Source of the DNA: JBBIRT01 sp037441725
Lineage (GTDB): Bacteria; Desulfobacterota; BSN033; UBA1163
Reading direction: 5' to 3'
Length of the DNA stretch: 23,351 bases
Assembly (NCBI GenBank): GCA_037441725.1
Contig: JBBIRT010000045.1
Span: forward strand, 1 to 23,351
The notes beneath the pieces are model-generated. The model was given only the letters and a program-made list of their open reading frames with translations, made no database searches and was not told the origin of the DNA. Shown here piece by piece: positions 1-7,208 of the stretch (its first letter is position 1; each line of letters begins with the position of its first letter). The position numbers were made by a program, and so were the translations under genes.

Positions 1-205
1 CTTTCAGTGCAAGAAAAAGGGCATCTGTCCCAGAACCTACTCCAACCCCATATCGGACCCCACAATACTGGGAAAATTCCTTTTCGAAAGCGGAGACCTC
101 CTCTCCCAGGATGAAGCGACCCTTCTCAAAAACCCCTCTGATTGACAAAAGGATTTCGTTCTCAATCTCTTGGTATTGCCTTTTAAGATCAAAGAATGGA
201 ACCAT
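1..205 (-). CDS. DegT/DnrJ/EryC1/StrS sugar aminotransferase, N-terminal part
   Basis: This is the first 68 codons of a gene that continues beyond the left edge. It reads from ATG at 203-205 and begins MVPFFDLKRQYQEIENEI. The segment VGSGTDALFLAL, near residue 57, is the family's N-terminal PLP-phosphate-binding signature. Enzymes of this fold are PLP-dependent and transfer an amino group to a nucleotide-linked keto-sugar, making amino sugars for LPS or O-antigen. The catalytic lysine lies outside the window, so activity cannot be judged. It is the last visible gene of the LPS operon, 68 bp after the sugar epimerase, which fits a nucleotide-sugar modifying pair. No clear Shine-Dalgarno sequence is visible. 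Confidence 0.88.
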   Translation of the reverse strand, partial: MVPFFDLKRQYQEIENEILLSIRGVFEKGRFILGEEVSAFEKEFSQYCGVRYGVGVGSGTDALFLALK

Positions 206-273
206 TTTTAACTTAAGTCTATGGGTCGTCCTGAAAACGGGTTCAGGTGGACTGCTTTGGCCTCTTTAATCGT

Positions 274-1026
274 TTACTCCCAATACTCTTTTTTGTGTTC
301 CCGATAGAATTCAATGGTTTTCCGGAGTCCCTCCTCAAGAGAGGTCTTGGGTTTCCAACCTACTACCTGCTTGATCTTAGAGATATCGGTATAATAATCT
401 CCAGGCTCGACTTCCTTCCTCTCCTGGGTAAATTCTGTAAAGGCCACCCTCCCTGTCCCTGCAATCTCAACGATCTTTTTTGCAAGATCGATGAAATTGA
501 TGGGAATCCCGGTTCCAACATTGAACACTTCTCCATAGGCCTGATCACAGGTGACCACCTGAAGAAAACAATCAATTAAGTCATCCACATAGAGAAAATC
601 TCTTAGAATCCGGCCATCCCCAAAGACAGGGATCACCTCATCATCAATCGCTTTTCTTATAAACCAATTCAGCACCCCATATTCATCATGGGCCATCTGA
701 TGGCGGGGGCCATAGGTATTGGTGATCCGGAGACAGATTCCAGGAATTTTATGAACATCATGGTAGACAAGAACCATCTTTTCTGCGGTCAGGTTGGTGA
801 CCGCATAAATTCCTTTTGGATTGGTCGGATGGTCCTCTCCCACAGGGAGCGTCACACTGGCCCCATATTCTCCCCGTGTTCCAGCAAATAGGATCTTTAC
901 CTCTCGATTATTTTTCCTACAGGATTCCAGTAAAACCAAAGTCCCTCGACAATTGATATCTAAATCCTGAATTGGATTCCGGATACTATCGACATGATTC
1001 ACCTGACCCGCCAGATGAAAAATGAT
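274..1026 (-). pseudogene. NAD-dependent sugar epimerase/dehydratase, downstream part after an in-frame amber
   Basis: This is the C-terminal three quarters of an extended SDR epimerase, in the same frame as the fragment at 1027-1272 and separated from it only by TAG at 1027-1029. It resumes with IIFHLAGQVNHVDS, the usual beta4 segment. It contains the active-site region GTRGEYG, then NTYGPRH and the substrate-domain motif RDFLYVDDLIDCF. The usual YxxxK reads YAVTN, so the catalytic lysine is asparagine (codon AAC). A GTG at 1000-1002 could restart translation, but that product would lack the Rossmann NAD-binding motif and should be inactive. Joined, the gene would be 332 codons, the normal family length. 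Expected role: nucleotide-sugar conversion for LPS, feeding the adjacent aminotransferase. Confidence 0.8.
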
Positions 1027-1272
1027 CTACTGCCCCTTCACCAAATAGTCCATGGAATGCGCATCCCTTACATCACTGAAGTTGATATGGATACGATCAG
1101 CAATCGCTTTTACATTAAAGAGATTCCCTCCCAGACGGGGCATCATATTATCCACAATCGTGACCTTTGCCCCTAATTCAATCAATCGGGCTGATAGATT
1201 GGATCCAATAAACCCAAGCCCGCCGGTCACTAACACCCTTTTCCCTCGAAAAGCCTTCTCAAAAGGAATCAT
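1027..1272 (-). pseudogene. NAD-dependent sugar epimerase/dehydratase, N-terminal part ending at amber
   Basis: This 81-residue fragment carries the NAD-binding Rossmann motif GGLGFIGS (about residues 17-24) and the acidic end of beta2 (VDNMMPRLGG). It stops at TAG 1027-1029 after LVKGQ. Reading through the TAG continues without a frame change into the rest of the epimerase, so the interruption is a nonsense codon rather than a frameshift. The ATG at 1270-1272 overlaps the end of the upstream glycosyltransferase by 14 bp, a sign of translational coupling. Alone it cannot be an enzyme, since it lacks the active site and substrate domain. A base-call error, a real null allele or readthrough are all possible. 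Confidence 0.82.
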
Positions 1273-2125
1273 CCTGATTCTCCTTCATTTTCTCCTTTAG
1301 GTTCTTCTCCTTGCTCTTCCTCTCTCCATCTAAGGAAGAGGGAACGAAATATTTTTTTTCAAGTTGAAGCTCCCACAATTTGGCATATTTAATAAAAACG
1401 TAGAACATGGTGGAAACGATGATAATGAGGCCGGGTAATCCATCCCGAAATCCTGATTTAAAAAGATACTCCTTGATAAATCGAAATGGAGGGTGAAGAA
1501 GAAGCCTAAAAAGGCTAAACCTTTCCCCTCTCTGAAACAGATCCTCTGCTGCAATCTTAGAATATCGATCAATGGTCTGGATTTGATCTGAAATATTTCT
1601 ATAGGTATAGTGTAAATATTGATTTTTTAAAAAACCGATTTTCCCATCCACCACTAATTTGGCATGGAGCCCACCCTCCCATCGTCCCTTTTCCCTCCGA
1701 TAGAGTCGGATTTCACCATCTGGATACCACCCTCCATACCGAATCCATCTCCCTAAATAATAGGTCCTCCGATAGACAAAGTAAGCATCAAACTCTCCCC
1801 CCCTGTCTAACTCTTTTTGAATCTCCTCGGCTAATTCAGGAGGGATCTCCTCATCCGCATCCACAAACATAATCCATTGATGCGTCGTCAGATCAGCAGC
1901 ATACTGATACTGATCACGGTGTCCGGTCCAAGGCCTACGATACACCTTTTCTGTGTATCTTTGACAGATCTCATAAGTCCCATCCTCACTGAAGGAATCC
2001 ACAATAACCAACTCTTCAGCCCAGGTCAGGCTCTTCAGACATCGCTCAATGGTTCGTCGATTGTTTGTTGTCAGGACATAAACAGAAACTGGGATTTTTT
2101 CGATGGCCCCTTTTTGAGTGCTCAT
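1259..2125 (-). CDS. Family 2 glycosyltransferase, WaaE/KdtX-like (LPS core)
   Basis: This 288-residue GT-A fold enzyme sits at the cytoplasmic face of the inner membrane. The N-terminus SVYVLTTNNRRTIERCLKSL and the segment VIVDSFSEDGT are the nucleotide-binding strands of family GT2. FVDADEE (DxD at residues 89-91) binds the metal and sugar nucleotide. A hydrophobic stretch near residues 233-252 (LIIIVSTMFYVFIKYAKL) suggests monotopic membrane attachment, as is usual for the WaaE/KdtX group that adds glucose or another sugar to the LPS inner core. The ATG at 2123-2125 lies 3 bp after the heptosyltransferase stop. It has no clear Shine-Dalgarno sequence, so it is probably coupled. The exact donor sugar cannot be told from sequence. 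Confidence 0.87.
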   Translation of the reverse strand: MSTQKGAIEKIPVSVYVLTTNNRRTIERCLKSLTWAEELVIVDSFSEDGTYEICQRYTEKVYRRPWTGHRDQYQYAADLTTHQWIMFVDADEEIPPELAEEIQKELDRGGEFDAYFVYRRTYYLGRWIRYGGWYPDGEIRLYRREKGRWEGGLHAKLVVDGKIGFLKNQYLHYTYRNISDQIQTIDRYSKIAAEDLFQRGERFSLFRLLLHPPFRFIKEYLFKSGFRDGLPGLIIIVSTMFYVFIKYAKLWELQLEKKYFVPSSLDGERKSKEKNLKEKMKENQDDSF

Positions 2126-2128
2126 GGT

Positions 2129-3184
2129 TCATCGTTTATCAGCGAGCTCTTTCAATTTGATGTCAATGATCTCCTCCACTTCGTCCACAGTGATGAGCTT
2201 CATGCATCGATGATCTGTTGGACAAACCCTATTGGAACAAGGGCTGCAGGAAACTTCCTTCTTTACCACGACATTCTTCTCTCCCCATGGTCCTGTGACT
2301 TTCGGATTCGTAGGACCAAAGAGGGCCACCACTGGGGTTCCGACGGCTGTGGCGATATGCATGGTGCCTGTATCATTGGTCACGAGGAGATGACATCTCT
2401 CTAAAATCGCTGCCAATTGGAGCAGTCCGGTCTTCCCAGCCAAGTCTATCCCTTGGGTCCCTAAATGTGGCAGGATCTCTTGAATGATGGGACGTTCACC
2501 CTCTTTTCCAAAAAACAGTATCCGGGCTTGCCATTTTTCGAAGAGCCTCTTTCCCAACTCTGCAAATCGATCTGGATACCAGCATTTAGCTAACCCATAG
2601 GTCGCACCAGGATTGATTCCTATTAAACACCCCCCCTCTGGAATCTCCAAACTTTTTAGAAGATGATCGGCCCACCTTTGATCCTCCTCTCTGAGGACAA
2701 TCTTTAGAGAGGGGGAACTTCTCCCCTCACCTAAAAAATCAATTAACTTCCTATAATAATATATCCGATGGGTCTGGAGAATTTCTTGGGTCCTACGAAG
2801 CCCATGGGTAAGAAAGAGGGAGCGACCTTCGCTTCGGTAACCCATTCGAACTGGAATTCGAGCCAAGTAGATATGAAAGGCGGATCGAAAAGATCGAGGA
2901 AGAATGACAGCCAAATCAAAATTTCTCTTTTTTAAAGATTGGCTCAGGAGGATATCTTCCCAGAGGGAGGAGATTCCTCTCTTTTTCTTAAAGGGGATAA
3001 TCTCATCAATATAAGGAGAGGTCTTCCACAGGTCAACCAAATAGCTGGGCACTAAAATGGCAAGGTGAGACTTGGGAAAAAGGTCTTTTAATTGTTGAAC
3101 AGCAGGATAGCTTAAGATGGTATCCCCTACCCAATTGACCCCTCTGACCAAGATTCGATTGATTTGACTAAAATTATGTTTCAA
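2129..3184 (-). CDS. waaF: Lipopolysaccharide heptosyltransferase II
   Basis: A GT9-family enzyme that transfers the second L-glycero-D-manno-heptose onto the LPS inner core from ADP-heptose in the cytoplasm. The N-terminus ILVRGVNWVGDTILSYPAV is the WaaF-type first strand and glycine loop. The C-terminal half has NPGATYGLAKCWYPDRF and TNDTGTMHIATAVGTP followed by FGPTNP, the donor-binding motifs. A cysteine-rich stretch CSPCSNRVCP then HRCM lies near the C-terminus. No ATG is available. A TTG at 3191-3193 directly abuts an AAGGA, too close to use, while the TTG at 3182-3184 sits nine bases after it and is chosen. Length (351 residues) is normal. It follows the other heptosyltransferase by 78 bp and probably shares its transcript. 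Confidence 0.9.
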   Translation of the reverse strand: MKHNFSQINRILVRGVNWVGDTILSYPAVQQLKDLFPKSHLAILVPSYLVDLWKTSPYIDEIIPFKKKRGISSLWEDILLSQSLKKRNFDLAVILPRSFRSAFHIYLARIPVRMGYRSEGRSLFLTHGLRRTQEILQTHRIYYYRKLIDFLGEGRSSPSLKIVLREEDQRWADHLLKSLEIPEGGCLIGINPGATYGLAKCWYPDRFAELGKRLFEKWQARILFFGKEGERPIIQEILPHLGTQGIDLAGKTGLLQLAAILERCHLLVTNDTGTMHIATAVGTPVVALFGPTNPKVTGPWGEKNVVVKKEVSCSPCSNRVCPTDHRCMKLITVDEVEEIIDIKLKELADKR

Positions 3185-3262
3185 AACTTCCAATCCTTTT
3201 CTCTTATGGTTCGATAAGGAATAATAGGGTATTGAATGAAAAAAATCAATCGTTAAAGAATT

Positions 3263-4318
3263 TCAAACCGTTTTGGATAAAATGTTCTGTGTCGCTTTAA
3301 AGACATCCTCCACTGAAATGGATCTCATACAGAGAAGCTCTTTACAGGAATATTTATGGCAAGGATTGCATCCCACTCCATTTCTAACCTTGATATGATT
3401 CCCAAAAGGTTCATTCTCAATCGGGTCTGTGGGACCATAGAGCACCACCACCGGGGTCCCCATCAGAGAGGCAATATGCATAGGACCCGTATCCCCCCCA
3501 ATATAGAGATCACAATATTTATAGACCTCTCCCAGTTGGGTCAAAGACGTTGTTCGAGGAGCCAGGAGGGAAGATTCGTTCATCCTTTTTTGAATTCCTT
3601 GAACCAACTCCAGCTCCCTCTCTCCCCAAGTAAAGAGGATGGTTGCATCGAGTTCCCTGACCAAACGATCTGATAATTGGGCATATCGATCAGGCAGCCA
3701 TCGTTTAAAAATGGCTTTAGGACTGGTCCCAGGGTGGATGGCGATCAAAGGCCTTTTAAAAGGTTTTTTAAAAAAAGAGGCAATATAATCTTCATACTCC
3801 TGAGGAATATGAAAATGATATGGAATCTGTTTAATCTCCTGACCGATCCCTTTAAGAAGGGTAATATTTCTTTGAAAACGGCTGATCTTCTCCTTTGGGA
3901 GGGTAACCTTCACATTTGAAAATAAAAAGTTCATCTCTTTGGTCGATCTGCGGTCATATCCAACCCTTATGGGAGAACCTGAAAGGTAGGAAAGGATTCC
4001 ACTTTTAAGGATCCCGTGAAAGTCAAAGACCACGTCAAATCGATGTTTCCTTAAAGCCACTATGAAATCCCACATCTCTCTTAATGTTGTTCCCATTCTT
4101 GTGAATGACCTCATTCCCTCAGTCCACCTTCTCCTCGGAAAGAGGATCACCTCATCCACTTCGGGTTGACTCCTTAATAAGGATTGAGAGGGCTCTTCTG
4201 TTATCCAGGCAATGAAGGTCGTAGGATAAATCTCTTTTAACATCTTGATGGTGGGTAAGGTTCGAATGACATCTCCCACCGCACTTAGCCTTAAGACCAA
4301 TATCTTCTGGAATTCCAT
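3263..4318 (-). CDS. waaC: Lipopolysaccharide heptosyltransferase, WaaC-like
   Basis: A second GT9 enzyme (351 residues). ILVLRLSAVGDVIRTLPTIK is the WaaC-type N-terminus, and FDVVFDFHGILKSGILSYLSG resembles the acceptor-side region of heptosyltransferase I. HPGTSPKAIFKRWLPDRY and GGDTGPMHIASLMGTP followed by YGPTDP are the donor site. Like its neighbour it ends with a cysteine-rich element (GCNPCHKYSCKELLCM). It should add the first heptose to Kdo2-lipid A. The ATG at 4316-4318 has no Shine-Dalgarno sequence, and the best promoter places transcription start only a few bases upstream, so the message may be nearly leaderless. Assignment to WaaC rather than another heptosyltransferase rests on N-terminal and midsection resemblance. 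Confidence 0.85.
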   Translation of the reverse strand: MEFQKILVLRLSAVGDVIRTLPTIKMLKEIYPTTFIAWITEEPSQSLLRSQPEVDEVILFPRRRWTEGMRSFTRMGTTLREMWDFIVALRKHRFDVVFDFHGILKSGILSYLSGSPIRVGYDRRSTKEMNFLFSNVKVTLPKEKISRFQRNITLLKGIGQEIKQIPYHFHIPQEYEDYIASFFKKPFKRPLIAIHPGTSPKAIFKRWLPDRYAQLSDRLVRELDATILFTWGERELELVQGIQKRMNESSLLAPRTTSLTQLGEVYKYCDLYIGGDTGPMHIASLMGTPVVVLYGPTDPIENEPFGNHIKVRNGVGCNPCHKYSCKELLCMRSISVEDVFKATQNILSKTV

Positions 4319-4327
4319 TGTTGAAAC

Positions 4328-4354
4328 ATTATCTTATTGTAATCGATTTTTCAA
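4328..4354 (-). promoter_or_regulatory. Candidate sigma-70 promoter for the LPS operon
   Basis: Read on the minus strand there is TTGAAA (4349-4354), a 15-bp spacer, then GATAAT (4328-4333), five of six matches to the consensus -10. The spacer is two short of ideal. Predicted start is near 4321, three bases before the heptosyltransferase ATG, which would give an almost leaderless mRNA. This agrees with the absence of a Shine-Dalgarno sequence there. Confidence 0.4.
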
Positions 4355-4363
4355 GGAAATACG

Positions 4364-4610
4364 GTTGGAGTGGGTAATGCATCACTGAAGTGGGGAACCC
4401 TATTAGAATTAGGCAGGAATATCTCCAAAAATTTTATAAAGTGGAGCACTTCAAAAAGGGGTGGGTAAAAGTTATATCCTCCAATAAATCATTGCCTTAT
4501 ATTGCCTAAGGAATTCTGTAGTGATGGGACAAGCTGATGTTTCCACTATAAAATTTTCTCCGACATCCCTGCCTAATTCCCTGAATGAGTGAGGTATTAC
4601 TGGAGTGGGG
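4364..4610. repeat. Long imperfect palindrome (MITE-like or other dispersed repeat)
   Basis: The 320-bp gene-free stretch 4319-4638 is mostly filled by two diverged inverted arms, about 4364-4455 and 4535-4610. Perfect blocks include GAATTAGGCAGG at 4406-4417 against CCTGCCTAATTC at 4568-4579, ATTTTATA plus GTGGA against TCCAC plus TATAAAAT, and near-perfect GTAATGCATCACT against AGTGAGGTATTAC. The centre contains the tandem ATTGCCTTAT/ATTGCCTAAG at 4491-4510. There is no convincing gene inside. The structure would fold into a long hairpin, as expected of a non-autonomous transposable element or an intergenic repeat family. Confidence 0.6.
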
Positions 4611-4638
4611 TGGGGTCGAAGGAATAGAAGGACCGAAG

Positions 4639-5052
4639 TTAGTGGGAAGTTTTTCCTATGAGGCAGTGAAAGAATTTTTCGGGAAGCGTTCTCGTCTTCC
4701 CCTTTGAATCGACACATAGGTGTTGCGTCTCTCCCTCTGCAATCAACTCATCCTGATCCTTACGGAGCACCTGATAACCAAAGGTAACCATCCTCTTATT
4801 GATGGCCTTTAAACGAGTGCGTACCACTACGGTTTCATCGTACCGGGCTGAATTTCTGTACTTGCAATGGACCTCTGTGACAACCAGTTTGTATCCTAAG
4901 GCCTCTAAATCTGCATAGCGGAATCCCCTTTCCCGACAAAATTCGGACCGTCCAACTTCAAACCAAATGAGGTAGTTGGCATAATAGGCCACCCCCATCT
5001 GGTCGGTTTCAGCATACCTAACCCGAAGCTCTGTATCCACGAAATCCATCAT
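4639..5052 (-). CDS. ybgC: YbgC-type acyl-CoA thioesterase (hotdog fold)
   Basis: A 137-residue single hotdog domain. RVRYAETDQMGVAYYANYL contains the catalytic aspartate (D17) of the 4-hydroxybenzoyl-CoA thioesterase/YbgC family. WFEVGRSEFCRERG and the C-terminal E-x-x-x-H-x-C-V-D strand are also typical. YbgC proteins hydrolyse short acyl-CoAs in the cytoplasm and in proteobacteria often sit beside tol-pal genes. Here it ends the TPR/TonB/FtsB/radical SAM run, a loosely similar envelope setting. Two ATGs are in tandem (5047-5052), with GGAGG seven bases before the first. It is 53 bp after the radical SAM gene. Substrate is not predictable. Confidence 0.88.
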   Translation of the reverse strand: MMDFVDTELRVRYAETDQMGVAYYANYLIWFEVGRSEFCRERGFRYADLEALGYKLVVTEVHCKYRNSARYDETVVVRTRLKAINKRMVTFGYQVLRKDQDELIAEGETQHLCVDSKGKTRTLPEKFFHCLIGKTSH

Positions 5053-5105
5053 TCAGGCCCCTCCATCTTTAAGATGGGTTTTCTGGAATCTGGAACTTCT
5101 AACTT

Positions 5106-5975
5106 TTACAGGGCTCTTAAATACTCAGGTCTCAATAACTCCGGATCTTTCCTATTCAAGACTTCTCGAATTCGTTTAAGGGCCCCCTCCTTCTCCTCAG
5201 GCATTTGAATCCTTAGGGGAAGATAATTTGAGGCATGATTGGAAGCGAAGAAACAATGGGTGAAATGGCAATGGGTAATCATGGTCTCCAGTTCCTGAAT
5301 CAGACCGAATGGGGTAGGCAAAATCAATTTCCCTGTCTTGATCTCTTTCTCAATCGGTGTTCCTGGAACAACCATGAGAGAGAGGACCCCCACATAGTCA
5401 GGATCCATTTCAGAAAGGACCCTGCCAGTCTCAATGGCATGGGATTGACTTCTCTCAATCCCTCCAATGCCTAAGATCACGGTGACAGAGAGAAGGATCC
5501 CAGATTCTTTCACCCTCTTGCCCGCCTGAATCAATTGATCCACCGTCGCATTCTTTTTTATTCTTTTTAAAACCTCAGGATCTCCTGATTCTAATCCTAA
5601 GTAGATAATTCCTAACCCCATCTCTTTTAGGGCTTTCAATTCCTCCCTATCCTTCTGTAGGATGTCTCTTGCATTTGCATAGATCCCTACTCTCTCGAGT
5701 CCCCTTAACTTTTCCTTGAGGTATGAAAGGATATGAAGCAAATCGCTTTGGGGAATGACCAGGGCATCCCCATCCGCTAAAAAAACTCTTCGAATCCTAT
5801 AGGGACTGACCTCATTGATATCTTCTTTTATCTCTTCAAAACTCTTAATACGAAAGCGTTTCCCCTGGTAGGCACTGCAGAAGGTACACCGATTGTAGGA
5901 ACACCCAACGGTGACTTGAAGGATCAAACTGTTTGCCTCGCTTGGAGGCCGATAGATCATTCCCTCGTACTTCAT
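5106..5975 (-). CDS. Radical SAM protein of the CX4CX2C type, function unknown
   Basis: This 289-residue protein has its cluster cysteines at residues 25, 30 and 33 in VGCSYNRCTFC. The spacing is CX4CX2C rather than the classical CX3CX2C. I recall the same GC-S-x-N-x-C-T-F-C form from a set of uncharacterised radical SAM proteins annotated loosely as coproporphyrinogen-oxidase-like. FLADGDALV and YLGLESGDPEVLKRI are the SAM-binding strands of the barrel. The C-terminus (HCHFTHCFFASNHASN) has a cluster of His and Cys but no clear second Fe-S motif. The ATG at 5973-5975 has AGGAG five bases upstream. It follows ftsB by 32 bp. The reaction is not predictable. Confidence 0.85.
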   Translation of the reverse strand: MKYEGMIYRPPSEANSLILQVTVGCSYNRCTFCSAYQGKRFRIKSFEEIKEDINEVSPYRIRRVFLADGDALVIPQSDLLHILSYLKEKLRGLERVGIYANARDILQKDREELKALKEMGLGIIYLGLESGDPEVLKRIKKNATVDQLIQAGKRVKESGILLSVTVILGIGGIERSQSHAIETGRVLSEMDPDYVGVLSLMVVPGTPIEKEIKTGKLILPTPFGLIQELETMITHCHFTHCFFASNHASNYLPLRIQMPEEKEGALKRIREVLNRKDPELLRPEYLRAL

Positions 5976-6007
5976 TTTAACTCCTATGCCTTTATTGCCC
6001 CCATTGT

Positions 6008-6286
6008 TTATTTTTCCTCAAATTGGTAAATGATCTCATCCTCCTTTACCATTCCCAATTCCTTTCGAGCTATCTCCTCAATATAACGCTGATCGCTCTG
6101 AAGTTTTTTTATTTCTTCTTTCAACTTTTGATTCTCCTCATTCAGTACCTGATTGTTCTCCTGGATTCTGCTCAATTCCTTTTCAAGTTGAAAAAGATGG
6201 AGGATCCCATTCTCTCCAAAAAATGTGAGTAGCCCAAGAATAAAAAGGAATATCAGTATAAGAAAAAAAAGACGCCTTTTTTTCAT
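6008..6286 (-). CDS. ftsB: Cell division protein FtsB/DivIC (septum formation initiator)
   Basis: A 92-residue bitopic protein with a basic start (MKKRR), one membrane segment at about residues 5-25, then a periplasmic leucine-zipper coiled coil to about residue 70 (NQVLNEENQKLKEEIKKLQ). It closes with YIEEIARKELGMVKEDEIIY, the conserved tail of the family. FtsB links FtsL and FtsQ in the divisome and helps activate septal peptidoglycan synthesis. The ATG at 6284-6286 begins 11 bp after the TonB-domain ORF, with no strong Shine-Dalgarno sequence. Finding it behind a TonB-type and a giant TPR protein rather than next to eno or ispD, as in gammaproteobacteria, is notable. Confidence 0.88.
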   Translation of the reverse strand: MKKRRLFFLILIFLFILGLLTFFGENGILHLFQLEKELSRIQENNQVLNEENQKLKEEIKKLQSDQRYIEEIARKELGMVKEDEIIYQFEEK

Positions 6287-6297
6287 TTCAGATGGAG

Positions 6298-6855
6298 TTA
6301 CTGTAATTTAAATTTTATGGGAAGGGTCCCCCACTGTTCTATTTGAGGTTGATCTTTTGGTAACGGAGCGAAACGCCACTGCTTCAAATATTGGATGGCG
6401 ACTCTTTCCAACTCCACATCCCCTTTGATAGAGGGGATCACCCGATCCACCCTTCCATCCGGTAATACCCAGAGGGTTAACTCTATCTCTGCCTCGACCT
6501 TCAGTTTGACCTGGGGAGGAGGGGGTCTTTCTAAAATTCTTCGACTGACCAGAGGACCTTTCATCCCTAAACGGAGGTTCTCCTCAAGAGGTTTTTCCTG
6601 AGATTCCCTCTCCTTCGAACTTAGAAGCCTTTCAATCACTTTCTCTGTTCCTCCATCCTTTAATGTGAGGAGGTCCATGGCTTCCTTAATCGATGGGATT
6701 GGAGGTTCAGGATAATGAAGCTCCTCTTTCCTCTTTAAATATTCTTTCACTTCCCTATCCATCTTCTCGAATTCAGGGGTCCCCTTAAAGGCCTCGATTT
6801 TCTCCTTAAGGGTAGGAAAAGCCAACTTCTGGGGTCGAGGATATTCAGGAGCCAA
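6298..6855 (-). CDS. TonB C-terminal domain protein, part downstream of an in-frame TAA
   Basis: This part has about 185 residues. The last 75 (LTLWVLPDGRVDRVIPSIKGDVELERVAI, given here only in part, then YLKQWRFAPLP) match the TonB C-terminal fold: V-x-PDGRV, then A-x-x-x-L-x-x-W-x-F-x-P. Before it is a charged, proline-containing linker (PEPPIPS, RPPPPQVKLKV), as in TonB. It has no signal or membrane segment, so on its own it could not reach the periplasm. It is in the same frame as the membrane-anchor ORF at 6883-7104, separated by TAA at 6883-6885 and nine sense codons. A TTG at 6853-6855 with GGAGG three bases upstream could start it. I consider an interrupted single gene more likely than two genes. 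Confidence 0.75.
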   Translation of the reverse strand: MAPEYPRPQKLAFPTLKEKIEAFKGTPEFEKMDREVKEYLKRKEELHYPEPPIPSIKEAMDLLTLKDGGTEKVIERLLSSKERESQEKPLEENLRLGMKGPLVSRRILERPPPPQVKLKVEAEIELTLWVLPDGRVDRVIPSIKGDVELERVAIQYLKQWRFAPLPKDQPQIEQWGTLPIKFKLQ

Positions 6856-6882
6856 TGCCCTCCAGTCTTGACGGACGCTGGC

Positions 6883-7104
6883 TTACTCCATCTTCTTCAG
6901 AATAAATTCTTCCCTGATCCGCTTCTCTTCCTGAGAGGTCTCATCCCCATTCCATCCCAAAATCCTTTTGCTCTCCTGTGTAAGAGCCCTCCATTTCTCT
7001 TTCAAGCCACTGAGAAGATAGGGAGAAAGGATAAGGATCAAGGAGAAGACCCCTATAGAAATCACAAGGGCTCCGATAAATAGCCTACGCCTTCGCCCCT
7101 TCAT
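6883..7104 (-). CDS. Membrane anchor of the TonB-like protein, ends at an in-frame TAA
   Basis: This 73-residue product has a very basic start (MKGRRRR), one membrane segment (about residues 8-32) and a charged tail. That is the N-terminal architecture of TonB-family energy transducers. The ATG overlaps the natural stop of the TPR gene as TAATG (7102-7106), so it is translationally coupled. Reading past its TAA at 6883-6885 leads in the same frame to the TonB C-terminal domain; joined length would be 268 codons. If TonB-like, it would draw on an ExbB/ExbD motor in the inner membrane, and neither gene is in the window. Confidence 0.7.
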   Translation of the reverse strand: MKGRRRRLFIGALVISIGVFSLILILSPYLLSGLKEKWRALTQESKRILGWNGDETSQEEKRIREEFILKKME

Positions 7105-7208
7105 TAGTGAATATCCCCTCTCTCCACCATATTGAGCATCTTTCGGGCTACCTCTTTCCGATTATGATTCTTGCTCTTCTCCAACAGTTTTCGATAGACC
7201 TGGGTAGC
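7104..7208 (-). pseudogene. Detached C-terminal tail of the TPR protein beyond an in-frame amber
   Basis: After TAG at 7209-7211 the TPR frame stays open for 34 codons (ATQVYRKLLEKSKNHNRKEV and on to VERGDIH). It ends at TAA 7104-7106, which overlaps the ATG of the next gene. The tail reads as the second helix of the last TPR plus a closing helix, so the genuine end of the gene is here. The TAG most likely replaces one sense codon, for example Glu, in EEKRIY-x-ATQVYRKL. Confidence 0.8.

Noticed and set aside
230..247. CCTGAA-N6-TTCAGG hairpin between the epimerase and the aminotransferase
   Set aside because: The stem has only six pairs with no T-run on either side, and terminating here would cut off the next gene of the operon.
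1877..2404. 175-codon plus-strand ORF
   Set aside because: It lies opposite the glycosyltransferase and heptosyltransferase genes, has no recognisable motif and is explained by the minus-strand coding pattern.
4472..4717. Minus-strand ORF of 81 codons between waaC and ybgC
   Set aside because: It overlaps the end of ybgC in another frame and otherwise translates one arm of the palindrome, so it is repeat sequence rather than a gene.
5063..5077. CCATC-N5-GATGG hairpin touching the ybgC ribosome-binding site
   Set aside because: A five-pair stem in a 53-bp spacer is too weak to claim regulation.
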